Shown here one piece after another: positions 46,813 through 54,241 of a stretch of DNA of 64,000 nt. The position numbers and the translations under genes were made by a program. Position 1 is the stretch's first letter; each line of letters opens with the position of its first letter. The stretch spans positions 186,001 through 250,000 of the forward strand of contig CAVQQQ010000001.1 of NCBI GenBank assembly GCA_963715025.1, read 5' to 3'. The DNA comes from DASSJT01 sp963715025 (GTDB lineage: Bacteria > Actinomycetota > Actinomycetes > Actinomycetales > Dermatophilaceae). Below the pieces are notes generated by a model, which was not told where the DNA came from, made no database searches, and was given only the letters and a program-made list of their open reading frames with translations.

Positions 46813-48138
46813 TCAGGCCGCGTCGCCGACCGTGTAGTGCGCCCCGAGCGCATCCAGCTTCTCCGAGAACCGCTCGTAGCCGCGGTAGATCAGCTCGATG
46901 CCGTGGACCTGTGACGTGCCCTTCGCCGCGAGCGCGGCGATGACATAGCTGAAGCCGCCGCGCAGATCGGGCACGGTGATCTCCGCACCGGTCAGCGGCG
47001 TGGGGCCCGAGACGACGGCCGAGTGGTGGAAGTTGGCCTGGCCGAACCGGCAGGGGAGTCCGCCGAGACACTCCCGGTAGACCTGGATGCGCGCACCCAT
47101 ATCCGCCAGCGCCTCGGTGAAGCCGAGTCGGTTCTCGTAGACCGTCTCGTGAATGATCGAGAGGCCCGAAGTCTGGGTCAGCGCGACCACGAGCGGCTGC
47201 TGCCAGTCGGTCATGAACCCGGGGTGGACGTCGGTCTCGATGACCAGGGACTGGAGCGGGCCGCCCGGGTGCCAGAACCGGATCCCCTCGTCGTCGATGT
47301 CAAAGGACCCGCCGACCTTCCGAAAGACGTTGAGGAAGGGCATCATCGGCTGCTGCTGCGCGCCCCGCACGTAGACGTCGCCGCCGGTCGCCAGCGCGGC
47401 GCAGGCCCAGGACCCGGCTTCGATGCGGTCGGGGATGGCGAGGTGGTCGTAGCCGCCGAGCCGGTCCACGCCCTCGACCCGGATGGTCCGGTCGGTCTGC
47501 ACCCCGATGATCGCGCCCATCTTCTGGAGCACCGCGATCAGGTCGAGGATCTCCGGCTCCACGGCAGCGTTCCGCAGCTCGGTGATCCCCTGCGCACGGA
47601 CGGCCGTCAGCAGGACCTGCTCGGTGGCCCCGACGCTCGGGTAGGGCAATTCGATGCGCGCCCCGCGCAGGCCCGAAGGTGCGGTCAGCCGCAGGCCCTC
47701 GGGGCGCTTCTGGACGTCGGCGCCGAAGGTTCGCAGGACGTCGAGATGGTAGTTGATCGGCCGCTCGCCGATGCGGCAGCCGCCCAGGTCGGGGATGAAC
47801 GCCTCGCCAAGCCGATGGAGCAGCGGCCCGCACAGCAGCACCGGGACGCGCGAGGAGCCGGCGTGGGCGTCGATGTCCGCGACGTGGGCCTGTTCGACGT
47901 TGGTCGGGTCGAGCAGGAGCTCTCCGTCGCGGTCGGTCGAGTCGATCTTGACGCCGTGGAGCTCGAGCAGGCCGGAGACGACCTGCACGTCGGAGATCTC
48001 CGGGACCCCGCGCAGCCGACAGGGTTCTTCGGCCAGGAGAGCGGCGACCATGGCCTTGGAGACCAGGTTCTTGGCCCCTCGCACTTCAAGGTCGCCCACC
48101 AGGGGGGAGCCGCCGTCGACGGTGAGGGTCATGACCAT
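46813..48138 (-). CDS. murA: UDP-N-acetylglucosamine 1-carboxyvinyltransferase
   Basis: MurA transfers enolpyruvate to UDP-GlcNAc, the first committed step of peptidoglycan synthesis and the target of fosfomycin. The 441-residue protein has GAKN at 21-24, the active-site loop LGGCRIGERPINYHLD with Cys121 (a Cys here means fosfomycin-sensitive type), and the catalytic Asp in HPGFMTDWQQPL. Start ATG 48138; ATG 48132 is possible. CATGCT 6 nt upstream resembles the leaderless -10 boxes. Confidence 0.93.
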   Translation of the reverse strand: MVMTLTVDGGSPLVGDLEVRGAKNLVSKAMVAALLAEEPCRLRGVPEISDVQVVSGLLELHGVKIDSTDRDGELLLDPTNVEQAHVADIDAHAGSSRVPVLLCGPLLHRLGEAFIPDLGGCRIGERPINYHLDVLRTFGADVQKRPEGLRLTAPSGLRGARIELPYPSVGATEQVLLTAVRAQGITELRNAAVEPEILDLIAVLQKMGAIIGVQTDRTIRVEGVDRLGGYDHLAIPDRIEAGSWACAALATGGDVYVRGAQQQPMMPFLNVFRKVGGSFDIDDEGIRFWHPGGPLQSLVIETDVHPGFMTDWQQPLVVALTQTSGLSIIHETVYENRLGFTEALADMGARIQVYRECLGGLPCRFGQANFHHSAVVSGPTPLTGAEITVPDLRGGFSYVIAALAAKGTSQVHGIELIYRGYERFSEKLDALGAHYTVGDAA

Positions 48139-48202
48139 GCGTTCAGCATGTCAAAGCGGGAGACACTATGGCGGCGCGCGGGCGAGCGGCCTGACATGAC
48201 GT

Positions 48203-48230
48203 ATGGGGGCCACCCACGTGTGGCCCCCAT
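48203..48230 (-). terminator. hup terminator
   Basis: A perfect 11-bp stem, ATGGGGGCCAC (48203-48213) with GTGGCCCCCAT (48220-48230), loop CCACGT. No U-tract follows, as is common in high-GC actinobacteria. It lies 75 bp past the hup stop and ahead of murA. Confidence 0.75.
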
Positions 48231-48304
48231 TCGCCGGCGTTCACAGGGGAGATGCCAGCCGCGCGGACGGGCGCGGCTGTGCTGATATGCCGTGCCGGGC
48301 GTCC

Positions 48305-49114
48305 TCAGGCCTTCTTGGCGGTGCGCTTGGTCGCGGTCTTCGCCGTGGACTTCTTCGCGGCGGTTGACTTCGCCGGAGTCGCCCGTGACGCCGCGGCCTT
48401 CGCAGCCGACCCGGTGGCCGCCTTCTTGGCTGGCGTGGTCTTGCTCGCCGTGCCCTTCTTCGCGGTCGTCGTCTTCTTGGCCGTTGCGGACTTCGCGGTC
48501 GTAGCCTTCTTCGCCGTCGCCGACTTCGCCGCCGATGACCTCGACGCGGTCGCCTTCTTCGCGGGGGCAGCCTTCGTCGCGGTAGCCCTGGCCGGCGTGG
48601 CCTTCTTGGCGGATGCCGACTTCGCCGGCGCGGCCTTCCTGGCCGGTGCTGCCTTCGTGGCCGCAGCCTTGGCGGGTGCGGCCTTCTTGGCGGGTGCGGC
48701 CTTCTTGGCGGATGCCGACTTCGCCGGAGCCGCCTTCCTGGTCGTCGCCCGCTTGGCCACCGCGGTCGCAGCGGTCGCAGCCTTCGCGGCGGTGCCCGCG
48801 GCGGCACGAACCCCCGCAGAGGTCGCCTTCGGCAGTTTGCGCGGGTCGGCGACGACATCCTTGAACTGGGTGCCCGCCTTGAACTTCGGCACCGATGTCT
48901 TCCTGATCCGCACCGTGTCGCCGGTGCGCGGGTTGCGGCCGGTGCGCGCTGCGCGGGCCGCCTTCTCGAAGGTGCCGAAGCCGGTGATGCCGACCTTCCC
49001 GCCCCTGGCCACTTCTCGGATGATGACGTCGACGACGGCCTCGAGTGCCTCGGCTGCGGCCTTGCGACTGCCCAGCCGGCCCTCAAGGGTCCGGATCAGA
49101 TCTCCCTTGTTCAC
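48305..49114 (-). CDS. hup: HU-type nucleoid protein with long Lys/Ala tail
   Basis: Residues 1-92 are the HU fold (MNKGDLIRTLEGRLGSRKAA, GFGTFEKAARAARTGRNPRTG). Residues 100-269 are a low-complexity tail of PAKKA/ATKKA-like repeats, like mycobacterial HupB and eukaryotic histone H1 tails, and are likely modified by acetylation or methylation (family knowledge). The tail at about 170 residues is long even for actinobacteria. The GTG start has a strong ribosome site (GGAGGGG). Confidence 0.95.
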   Translation of the reverse strand: MNKGDLIRTLEGRLGSRKAAAEALEAVVDVIIREVARGGKVGITGFGTFEKAARAARTGRNPRTGDTVRIRKTSVPKFKAGTQFKDVVADPRKLPKATSAGVRAAAGTAAKAATAATAVAKRATTRKAAPAKSASAKKAAPAKKAAPAKAAATKAAPARKAAPAKSASAKKATPARATATKAAPAKKATASRSSAAKSATAKKATTAKSATAKKTTTAKKGTASKTTPAKKAATGSAAKAAASRATPAKSTAAKKSTAKTATKRTAKKA

Positions 49115-49390
49115 GATTCCCCTCCATCAGGGATGCGGTGCCGGGGCGTCTCCCCGGCGAGGGTTTCGACCGAGCGATGCCCGACCTGATACGACCGTAG
49201 GACGGCATCGCGGGCGAGTCCACCACCTTGGTGTGGGTTCTTCCTTGTGTCGCAACGAATTTCGATGCACCAAAGACGCCCCAGGCGTGCGCGCTGACTG
49301 AGCCACTCATCGAGCGAGGCGGCGCACGGAACGATCGCCGAGCGGCCGGTATGGGGCGAATCTCCCTGTGGGACAGCGATATCGGGCCTT

Positions 49391-49409
49391 GCGCATGGCA
49401 GCCATGCGC
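49391..49409. repeat. Perfect inverted repeat
   Basis: GCGCATGGC (49391-49399) and GCCATGCGC (49401-49409) flank one base. It could be an operator or a hairpin. It is 141 bp beyond leuD. Confidence 0.6.
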
Positions 49410-49483
49410 ACGGCATCCAGATCAGGGTCGCAGGATCGCCGCCAACCCAGGGAGGCCGGGCAGCGTTGCGTGGGGGGACGAGA

Positions 49484-49507
49484 GGCGGCACTCGAACCCG
49501 TGCCGCC
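49484..49507 (-). terminator. leuCD terminator
   Basis: Stem GGCGGCAC (49484-49491) with GTGCCGCC (49500-49507), 8-nt loop, about 45 bp beyond the leuD stop. Confidence 0.65.
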
Positions 49508-49549
49508 CTGTCGGTGTGTCGGCGGGCCCCGACGCCCTGGTGGGCGGGG

Positions 49550-50143
49550 TCAGACGTCGGCGGTGGTCGGCTTGTAGCCCGGGCGGAGCGCCTCGAAGGC
49601 ACCGACCTCGGACTCGTGCCTCAGGGTCAGGCCGATGTCGTCGAGGCCCTCCAGCAGACGCCAGCGGGTGTAGTCGTCGACCTGGAAGGGCGCCACGACC
49701 TCGCCCGCAGTGATCGTGCGCGAGACGAGGTCGACCGTCACCGCGGTGCCCGGCTCGTTCTCGAGGAGCTTCCAGAGCAGCTCGACGTCGTCCTGCGCGG
49801 CCTGCGCCGTCAGGAGACCCTGCTTGCCGGAGTTGCCGCGGAAGATGTCTGCGAACCTGGAGGAGATGACCACCCGGAAGCCGTAGTTCATGAGGGCCCA
49901 CACGGCGTGCTCGCGCGAGGAGCCGGTGCCGAAGTCGGGGCCGGCGACGAGCACCGAGCCCGCGGAGTAGGAGGGGTTGCGGAGGACGAACGTCTCGTCC
50001 TTGCGCCAGGCGGCGAACAGGCCGTCCTCGAAGCCGTCCCTGGTGACCCGCTTGAGGTACTCGGCCGGGATGATCTGGTCGGTGTCGACGTTGCTGCGTC
50101 GCAGGGGCACGCCGATGCCGGTGTGGGTCGTGAACTGCTCCAT
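49550..50143 (-). CDS. leuD: 3-isopropylmalate dehydratase small subunit
   Basis: The 197-residue subunit pairs with LeuC for the second step of leucine synthesis. It has NVDTDQIIPAEYLKR, GPDFGTGSSREHAVWAL and SRFADIFRGNSGKQGLL. Its ATG overlaps the leuC stop by one base (TGATG), so the subunits are made together. A hairpin follows. Confidence 0.97.
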   Translation of the reverse strand: MEQFTTHTGIGVPLRRSNVDTDQIIPAEYLKRVTRDGFEDGLFAAWRKDETFVLRNPSYSAGSVLVAGPDFGTGSSREHAVWALMNYGFRVVISSRFADIFRGNSGKQGLLTAQAAQDDVELLWKLLENEPGTAVTVDLVSRTITAGEVVAPFQVDDYTRWRLLEGLDDIGLTLRHESEVGAFEALRPGYKPTTADV

Positions 50144-51558
50144 CAGCGACTCGCTTCCGTCGTCTCCAGCAGGTCCGCTGGGCTCGACAGCGTGCCGCGC
50201 AGGGCTGTCGCGGCCGCGACCAGCGGGCTGACCAGGTGGGTGCGGCCGCCCTTGCCCTGGCGGCCCTCGAAGTTGCGGTTGGAGGTCGATGCGCTGCGCT
50301 CGCCGGGAGCCAGCTGGTCAGGGTTCATGCCGAGGCACATAGAGCAGCCGGGCAGCCGCCACTCCGCCCCGGCCTCGGTGAAGATGTCGTCCAGGCCCTC
50401 CTGCTCAGCCTGGAGACGCACCCTGGCCGACCCGGGTACGACGAGCATGCGGACACCCTCGGCGACGTGGCGGCCGCGGACGACGTCGGCAGCGGCGCGC
50501 AGGTCCTCGATGCGCCCATTCGTGCACGAGCCCACGAACACGGTGTCGATCCGGATCTCGCGCAGCGGGGTGCCCGCCTCAAGTCCCATGTACTCCAGGG
50601 CGCGGCGCGCTGCGGCCTTCTCGTTCTCGTCGGCGAACGTCTCGGGGTCGGGAACCGACTCCGAGAGCGGAGCGCCCTGAGCGGGGTTGGTGCCCCAGGT
50701 CACGAATGGCGTCAATGCACTCGCGTCGAGGAGCACCTCCTCGTCGAAGACGGCGTCGGGATCGGACCGCAGCTGCCGCCACTCGGCGACCGCCACATCC
50801 CAGTCGGGGCCCTTGGGAGCGTGCTCACGGCCCTGGAGATAGGTGAGGGTGGTCTCGTCGGGGGCGATCATGCCAGCCCGCGCGCCGGCCTCGATGGACA
50901 TGTTGCAGATCGTCATGCGGGCCTCCATGGAGAGGCTTCGGATCGCGCTCCCGCGGTATTCGAGCACATAGCCCTGGCCGCCACCGGTGCCGATCCTGGC
51001 GATCACGGCCAGGACGATGTCCTTGGCGGTGACGCCGTCGGCGAGCTCGCCCTCGACGTTGACGGCCATGGTCTTGAACGGCTTGAGCGGCAGCGTCTGC
51101 GTGGCGAGGACGTGCTCGACCTCGGAGGTGCCGATCCCGAAGGCCAGGGCTCCGAACGCACCGTGGGTGGAGGTGTGGGAGTCGCCGCACACGATCGTCA
51201 TGCCGGGCTGGGTGAGGCCGCGCTGGGGTCCGACGACGTGCACGATGCCCTGCTCCACGTCGCCCATGGGGAACAGGCGGATGCCGAACTCCTCGCAGTT
51301 TCGGCGCAGGGTCTCGACCTGGGTCTTGCTCACGAGGTCGGTGATCGGGCCGGGCGTGGTCGGGACGTTGTGGTCCTCGGTGGCCAGGGTGAGGTCGGTG
51401 CGGCGCACCTTGCGGCCGGCAAGCCGGAGGCCGTCGAAGGCCTGTGGGCTGGTGACCTCGTGGAGCAGGTGGAGGTCGATATACAGGAGGTCCGGCTCGC
51501 CGTCGGCACGCCTCACGACGTGGGAGTTCCACACCTTTTCCGCCAGCGTTCCTGGCAT
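50143..51558 (-). CDS. leuC: 3-isopropylmalate dehydratase large subunit
   Basis: LeuC carries the [4Fe-4S] cluster. The 471-residue protein starts MPGTLAEKVWNSHVV, has the ligand cysteines in FVGSCTNGRIED and GCSMCLGMNPDQ, and CGDSHTSTHGAFGALAFGIG. Three further in-frame ATGs lie upstream (to 51582); I prefer 51558 because GGAGG precedes it by 8 nt. Divergent from ndgR, whose product is expected to control it. Confidence 0.95.
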   Translation of the reverse strand: MPGTLAEKVWNSHVVRRADGEPDLLYIDLHLLHEVTSPQAFDGLRLAGRKVRRTDLTLATEDHNVPTTPGPITDLVSKTQVETLRRNCEEFGIRLFPMGDVEQGIVHVVGPQRGLTQPGMTIVCGDSHTSTHGAFGALAFGIGTSEVEHVLATQTLPLKPFKTMAVNVEGELADGVTAKDIVLAVIARIGTGGGQGYVLEYRGSAIRSLSMEARMTICNMSIEAGARAGMIAPDETTLTYLQGREHAPKGPDWDVAVAEWRQLRSDPDAVFDEEVLLDASALTPFVTWGTNPAQGAPLSESVPDPETFADENEKAAARRALEYMGLEAGTPLREIRIDTVFVGSCTNGRIEDLRAAADVVRGRHVAEGVRMLVVPGSARVRLQAEQEGLDDIFTEAGAEWRLPGCSMCLGMNPDQLAPGERSASTSNRNFEGRQGKGGRTHLVSPLVAAATALRGTLSSPADLLETTEASR

Positions 51559-51598
51559 CGCCATCGCCTCCATCAGGGTCACGCAGGCGGTGACTTGC

Positions 51599-51613
51599 CG
51601 CCCCGTAGGGGCG
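51599..51613. repeat. Inverted repeat in the leuC leader
   Basis: CGCCCC-GTA-GGGGCG between leuC and ndgR, 41 bp before the leuC start. It may form a hairpin in the leader or be part of the operator. Confidence 0.45.
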
Positions 51614-51645
51614 AGGTTTCCACTTCCGGTTGGCGGAGGGAGTTG

Positions 51646-51664
51646 CGTCTCAGGCTCTGAGACG
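51646..51664. promoter_or_regulatory. Probable NdgR operator
   Basis: CGTCTCAG-GCT-CTGAGACG, a perfect 8-bp-arm palindrome 14 bp before the ndgR start and 88 bp before leuC. Its place in the divergent region suggests it is bound by NdgR (IclR family). Binding is inferred. Confidence 0.55.
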
Positions 51665-51677
51665 TCAATATCAAGTC

Positions 51678-52421
51678 ATGGACAACACCAGTGGAGTGGG
51701 CGTTCTGGACAAGGCAGCCATTGTCCTGGGCGCCCTCGAGGCCGGTCCCGCAACCCTCGCGCAGCTCGTCGGGGCCACCGGCCTGGCCCGCCCGACGGCC
51801 CACCGCCTCGCCGTGGCGCTCGAGCACCACCGGCTGGTGACCCGAGACATGCAGGGCCGGTTCGTGCTCGGCCCCCGGCTCGCCGAGCTGGCCGCTGCGG
51901 CCGGCGAGGACCGCCTGCTGGCGGCGGCGGGGCCCGTACTGGGCGCACTGCGCGACCACACCAACGAGAGCGCTCAGCTCTTCCGGCGGCAGGGCGACTA
52001 CCGCGTGTGCGTCTCGGCAGCCGAGCGGCCGGTCGGCCTGCGCGACTCGATCCCGATCGGCGCGACCCTGTCGATGCACGCCGGCTCGGCGGCGCAGATC
52101 CTGCTCGCCTGGGAGGAGCCCGACCGCCTCCACCGCGGGCTCCAGGGGGCCAAGTTCACCGCAACCACCCTGTCGGGGGTCCGCCGACGCGGCTGGGCCC
52201 AGAGCGTCGGCGAGCGCGAGCCCGGAGTGGCGTCGGTCTCTGCGCCGGTGCGCGGTCCATCCGGTCGGGTCGTCGCCGCTGTGTCCATTTCGGGGCCGAT
52301 CGAGCGGCTCTCCCGTCAGCCGGGCCGGCTGCACGCCGCCACCGTCATGGCTGGGGCCAACAAGCTCACCGAGGTGCTGGCGCGGCACGCCAAACAGCAG
52401 GAGCAGCAGAACACCGCCTGA
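51678..52421 (+). CDS. ndgR: IclR-family regulator NdgR
   Basis: The 247-residue protein has an IclR helix-turn-helix (PATLAQLVGATGLARPTAHR, residues 24-43) and an IclR effector domain (GVASVSAPVRGPSGRVVAAVS). In actinobacteria a regulator in this place is NdgR/AreB, which controls leuCD and other amino acid genes. ATG 51678 is favoured; a palindrome lies just upstream, consistent with autoregulation. CAATAT 6 nt before the start may be its -10. Confidence 0.88.
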   Translation: MDNTSGVGVLDKAAIVLGALEAGPATLAQLVGATGLARPTAHRLAVALEHHRLVTRDMQGRFVLGPRLAELAAAAGEDRLLAAAGPVLGALRDHTNESAQLFRRQGDYRVCVSAAERPVGLRDSIPIGATLSMHAGSAAQILLAWEEPDRLHRGLQGAKFTATTLSGVRRRGWAQSVGEREPGVASVSAPVRGPSGRVVAAVSISGPIERLSRQPGRLHAATVMAGANKLTEVLARHAKQQEQQNTA

Positions 52422-52431
52422 CCGCCACCGG

Positions 52432-52456
52432 GTTTGGAGAGGGCTACTCTCCAAAC
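52432..52456. promoter_or_regulatory. Perfect 10-bp inverted repeat, MerR operator
   Basis: GTTTGGAGAG (52432-52441) and CTCTCCAAAC (52447-52456) flank GGCTA. The probable -10, TACTCT (52445-52450), lies inside the right arm, as usual for MerR operators. The merR start follows 12 bp later, so autoregulation is likely. Confidence 0.65.
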
Positions 52457-52467
52457 AGGAGGTGGCC

Positions 52468-53067
52468 GTGCTGCTCTCACAGCTGTCGGCAGAGACCGGC
52501 GTCAGCATCCCCACGCTGAAGTTCTACCTGCGCACCGGGCTGGTGCCCCCCGGCGAGGCGGTCAACGCCACGACGTCCAGGTATGCCGCGGCGCATGTCG
52601 AGCGCGTCCGCCTGGTTCGCGCGCTGGTCGAGGGGGCCGGACTCTCGCTCGCGCAGGTGCGCTTGGTGATCGAGGCCCTCGACCACCCGCCGGGCTCGCG
52701 CCACGACTTCCTGGGCGCCGTACAGGGCGCGCTCCCGGCCCCCTATCCGGACCATGCCGTCACTGAGGAGGTGCGTGACCTCGTGGCCCGCCAGGGTTGG
52801 TCGGTTCACGAGGGTGCCCCGGCCCTGCGGTCGCTCAGCGGCGCGATCCAGGCGGCCCGCGCCGCGGGGCTGGAGTTCTCCCCCACGACCGTGGATGCCT
52901 ACGCGGAGGGCGTCGAGGTCATCGCAGCTGCCGATGTCGCCCGGGCAGCGGCCGCCGAGAGCCCGGAGCGCGCAGTCGCAATGGTGGCCCTGGGGACGGT
53001 TCTCGGGGAGCCCGTGCTCGCCGCCCTGCGCCGGCTCGCCCACGAGGCCCTCAGCGCGCGCCTGTGA
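52468..53067 (+). CDS. MerR-family regulator
   Basis: The 199-residue protein has the MerR N-terminal winged helix (LSAETGVSIPTLKFYLRTGLVPPG) and a hinge helix, followed by an all-helical Ala-rich C-terminal domain without the cysteine metal ligands of metal-sensing MerR. It resembles the drug- or signal-responsive group; the ligand is unknown. GTG 52468 has AGGAGG 5 nt upstream; GTG 52462 lies inside that site and is rejected. Confidence 0.82.
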   Translation: MLLSQLSAETGVSIPTLKFYLRTGLVPPGEAVNATTSRYAAAHVERVRLVRALVEGAGLSLAQVRLVIEALDHPPGSRHDFLGAVQGALPAPYPDHAVTEEVRDLVARQGWSVHEGAPALRSLSGAIQAARAAGLEFSPTTVDAYAEGVEVIAAADVARAAAAESPERAVAMVALGTVLGEPVLAALRRLAHEALSARL

Positions 53068-53101
53068 GCCAGGCAGCCCGGAACGGCCCCGATACAAGAC
53101 G

Positions 53102-53129
53102 ACAGCCGGACCCGATCGGGTCCGGCTGT
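53102..53129. terminator. Bidirectional terminator, perfect palindrome
   Basis: Two 13-bp arms, ACAGCCGGACCCG (53102-53114) and CGGGTCCGGCTGT (53117-53129), around AT. It lies between merR and the leftward tRNA-Glu, so it can stop transcription from both sides. Confidence 0.75.
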
Positions 53130-53155
53130 GCGTGTCTCGCGAGAGATCACCATCG

Positions 53156-53228
53156 TAGCCCCGACGGGATTCGAACCCGCGCTACCGCCTTGAGAGGGCG
53201 GCGTGCTAGGCCGCTACACAACGGGGCC
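53156..53228 (-). tRNA. tRNA-Glu (anticodon CTC)
   Basis: Seventy-three nucleotides fold as a cloverleaf: acceptor GGCCCCG with CGGGGCT, anticodon stem CCGCC/GGCGG with loop CTCTCAA, and T-arm with GGTTCGAATCC. The CTC anticodon decodes GAG. Confidence 0.95.
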
Positions 53229-53338
53229 TCTAGCAGGTGTCCCCGAACCGAGCCGGCCCGGGAACAGCGGAGGAAACCTTACCGCTAGGGGCGGCTTTCT
53301 CCGAATCGCCCGAGCCGCGAGGGACTCGCTGGGCGAAG

Positions 53339-53410
53339 CTGGGGTACCAGGACTCGAACCTAGAATGACGGAACCAGAATCCGTAGTGTTGCCAATTACA
53401 CCATACCCCA
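53339..53410 (-). tRNA. tRNA-Gln (anticodon CTG)
   Basis: Seventy-two nucleotides: acceptor TGGGGTA with TACCCCA, anticodon stem ACGGA/TCCGT around TTCTGGT, and T-arm GGTTCGAGTCC. The CTG anticodon decodes CAG. It lies about 110 bp upstream of tRNA-Glu on the same strand, so they may be one transcript. Confidence 0.95.
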
Positions 53411-53471
53411 AGGGGGTATCACTTCCCCGCGCGCCTCGAAGGACCTTCAGGGGGTGAACCGAGGAGCGATA

Positions 53472-54239
53472 CTACCGGTCGCCCGCTGCCCTTCCCAAAT
53501 CGGCGCCAACCAGCCGCTGGGTCACCTCGTCGAGCGACTCGACGACCGTCACGCCGCGCTCACCAGCCAGGGCGATCTCGGTTTCGGGGTGCGGGGTGCC
53601 TGGGCGCCTGAGCCAGGCACACGGCATACCGGCATCCGCTGCGGGCAGCACATCCCAGGCGAGGTTGTCCCCCACGGCCAGCGTCTCCTCCGGACGTGCA
53701 CCCAGTTGGGCGCAGGCCAGGGTGAAGACCCGAGGGTCTGGCTTGCCGAAGCCCAGGGTGTCCCGTGAGGCGAGGCAGGCGAAGCGGCCAGCGAGCCCTG
53801 CGACCTCAAGCTTGCGCTCCGTGTAGGCCTGGGCCGAGTTGGTGAGGAGCCCTGTCCGCACGCCGAGTTCCTCGGCCGCATCGAGCAGCGGCAGGACGTC
53901 GGGAAAGACCCGCAGGGCAGCCTCGAAGGCCGGCTCGTAGGCGGCGTCGAAGTCCGCCTGGAGCCCCGGATGCCGATCCTCCCCGCTCAGTCCCAGGGCG
54001 CCCGCCGCCTCGCGCACGCGCTCTTTGCGCATCCGCTCGAAACCGACCTCCCCGGCGGCGAATCGCGCGAACCAGCCGGCCGGGTCATCGTGGAACCGTA
54101 GTCCGAAGGCTGCCTGCACCTCGGGCGGCGCGTCCGGCCAGAGGGCAGCCCCGGCCGTCGTGCCTGCTGCCACCATCGCCCGGCGGGTGTCGATGATCGT
54201 GTCGTCGACGTCGAGCAACAGGGCCCTGAGGAACGGCAC
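53472..54239 (-). CDS. HAD-superfamily hydrolase
   Basis: The 255-residue protein has motif I LLLDVDDTIIDT, motif II LLTNSAQAY, motif III Lys in FGKPDPRVF and motif IV VGDNLAWDVLPA. HAD enzymes dephosphorylate small metabolites; the substrate is unknown. The GTG start at 54239 lies 2 bp after the gltX stop, so it is in the same transcript as gltX. Confidence 0.88.
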   Translation of the reverse strand: MPFLRALLLDVDDTIIDTRRAMVAAGTTAGAALWPDAPPEVQAAFGLRFHDDPAGWFARFAAGEVGFERMRKERVREAAGALGLSGEDRHPGLQADFDAAYEPAFEAALRVFPDVLPLLDAAEELGVRTGLLTNSAQAYTERKLEVAGLAGRFACLASRDTLGFGKPDPRVFTLACAQLGARPEETLAVGDNLAWDVLPAADAGMPCAWLRRPGTPHPETEIALAGERGVTVVESLDEVTQRLVGADLGRAAGDR

Positions 54240-54241
54240 GC

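Larger units (their letters stand above)
49115..49549. other. 435-bp gap between hup and leuD
   Basis: I find no gene. It holds the hup upstream region, a CCACCACC-TT-GGTGTGG dyad near 49217-49233, a perfect palindrome (49391-49409) and the leuCD terminator (49484-49507). No promoter for hup could be assigned. Confidence 0.6.

Noticed and set aside
49484..49507. Sequence like a tRNA T-arm (GGGTTCGAG) on the minus strand
   Set aside because: The stem does not allow the G53-C61 pair and no cloverleaf can be built; it is better explained as a terminator.
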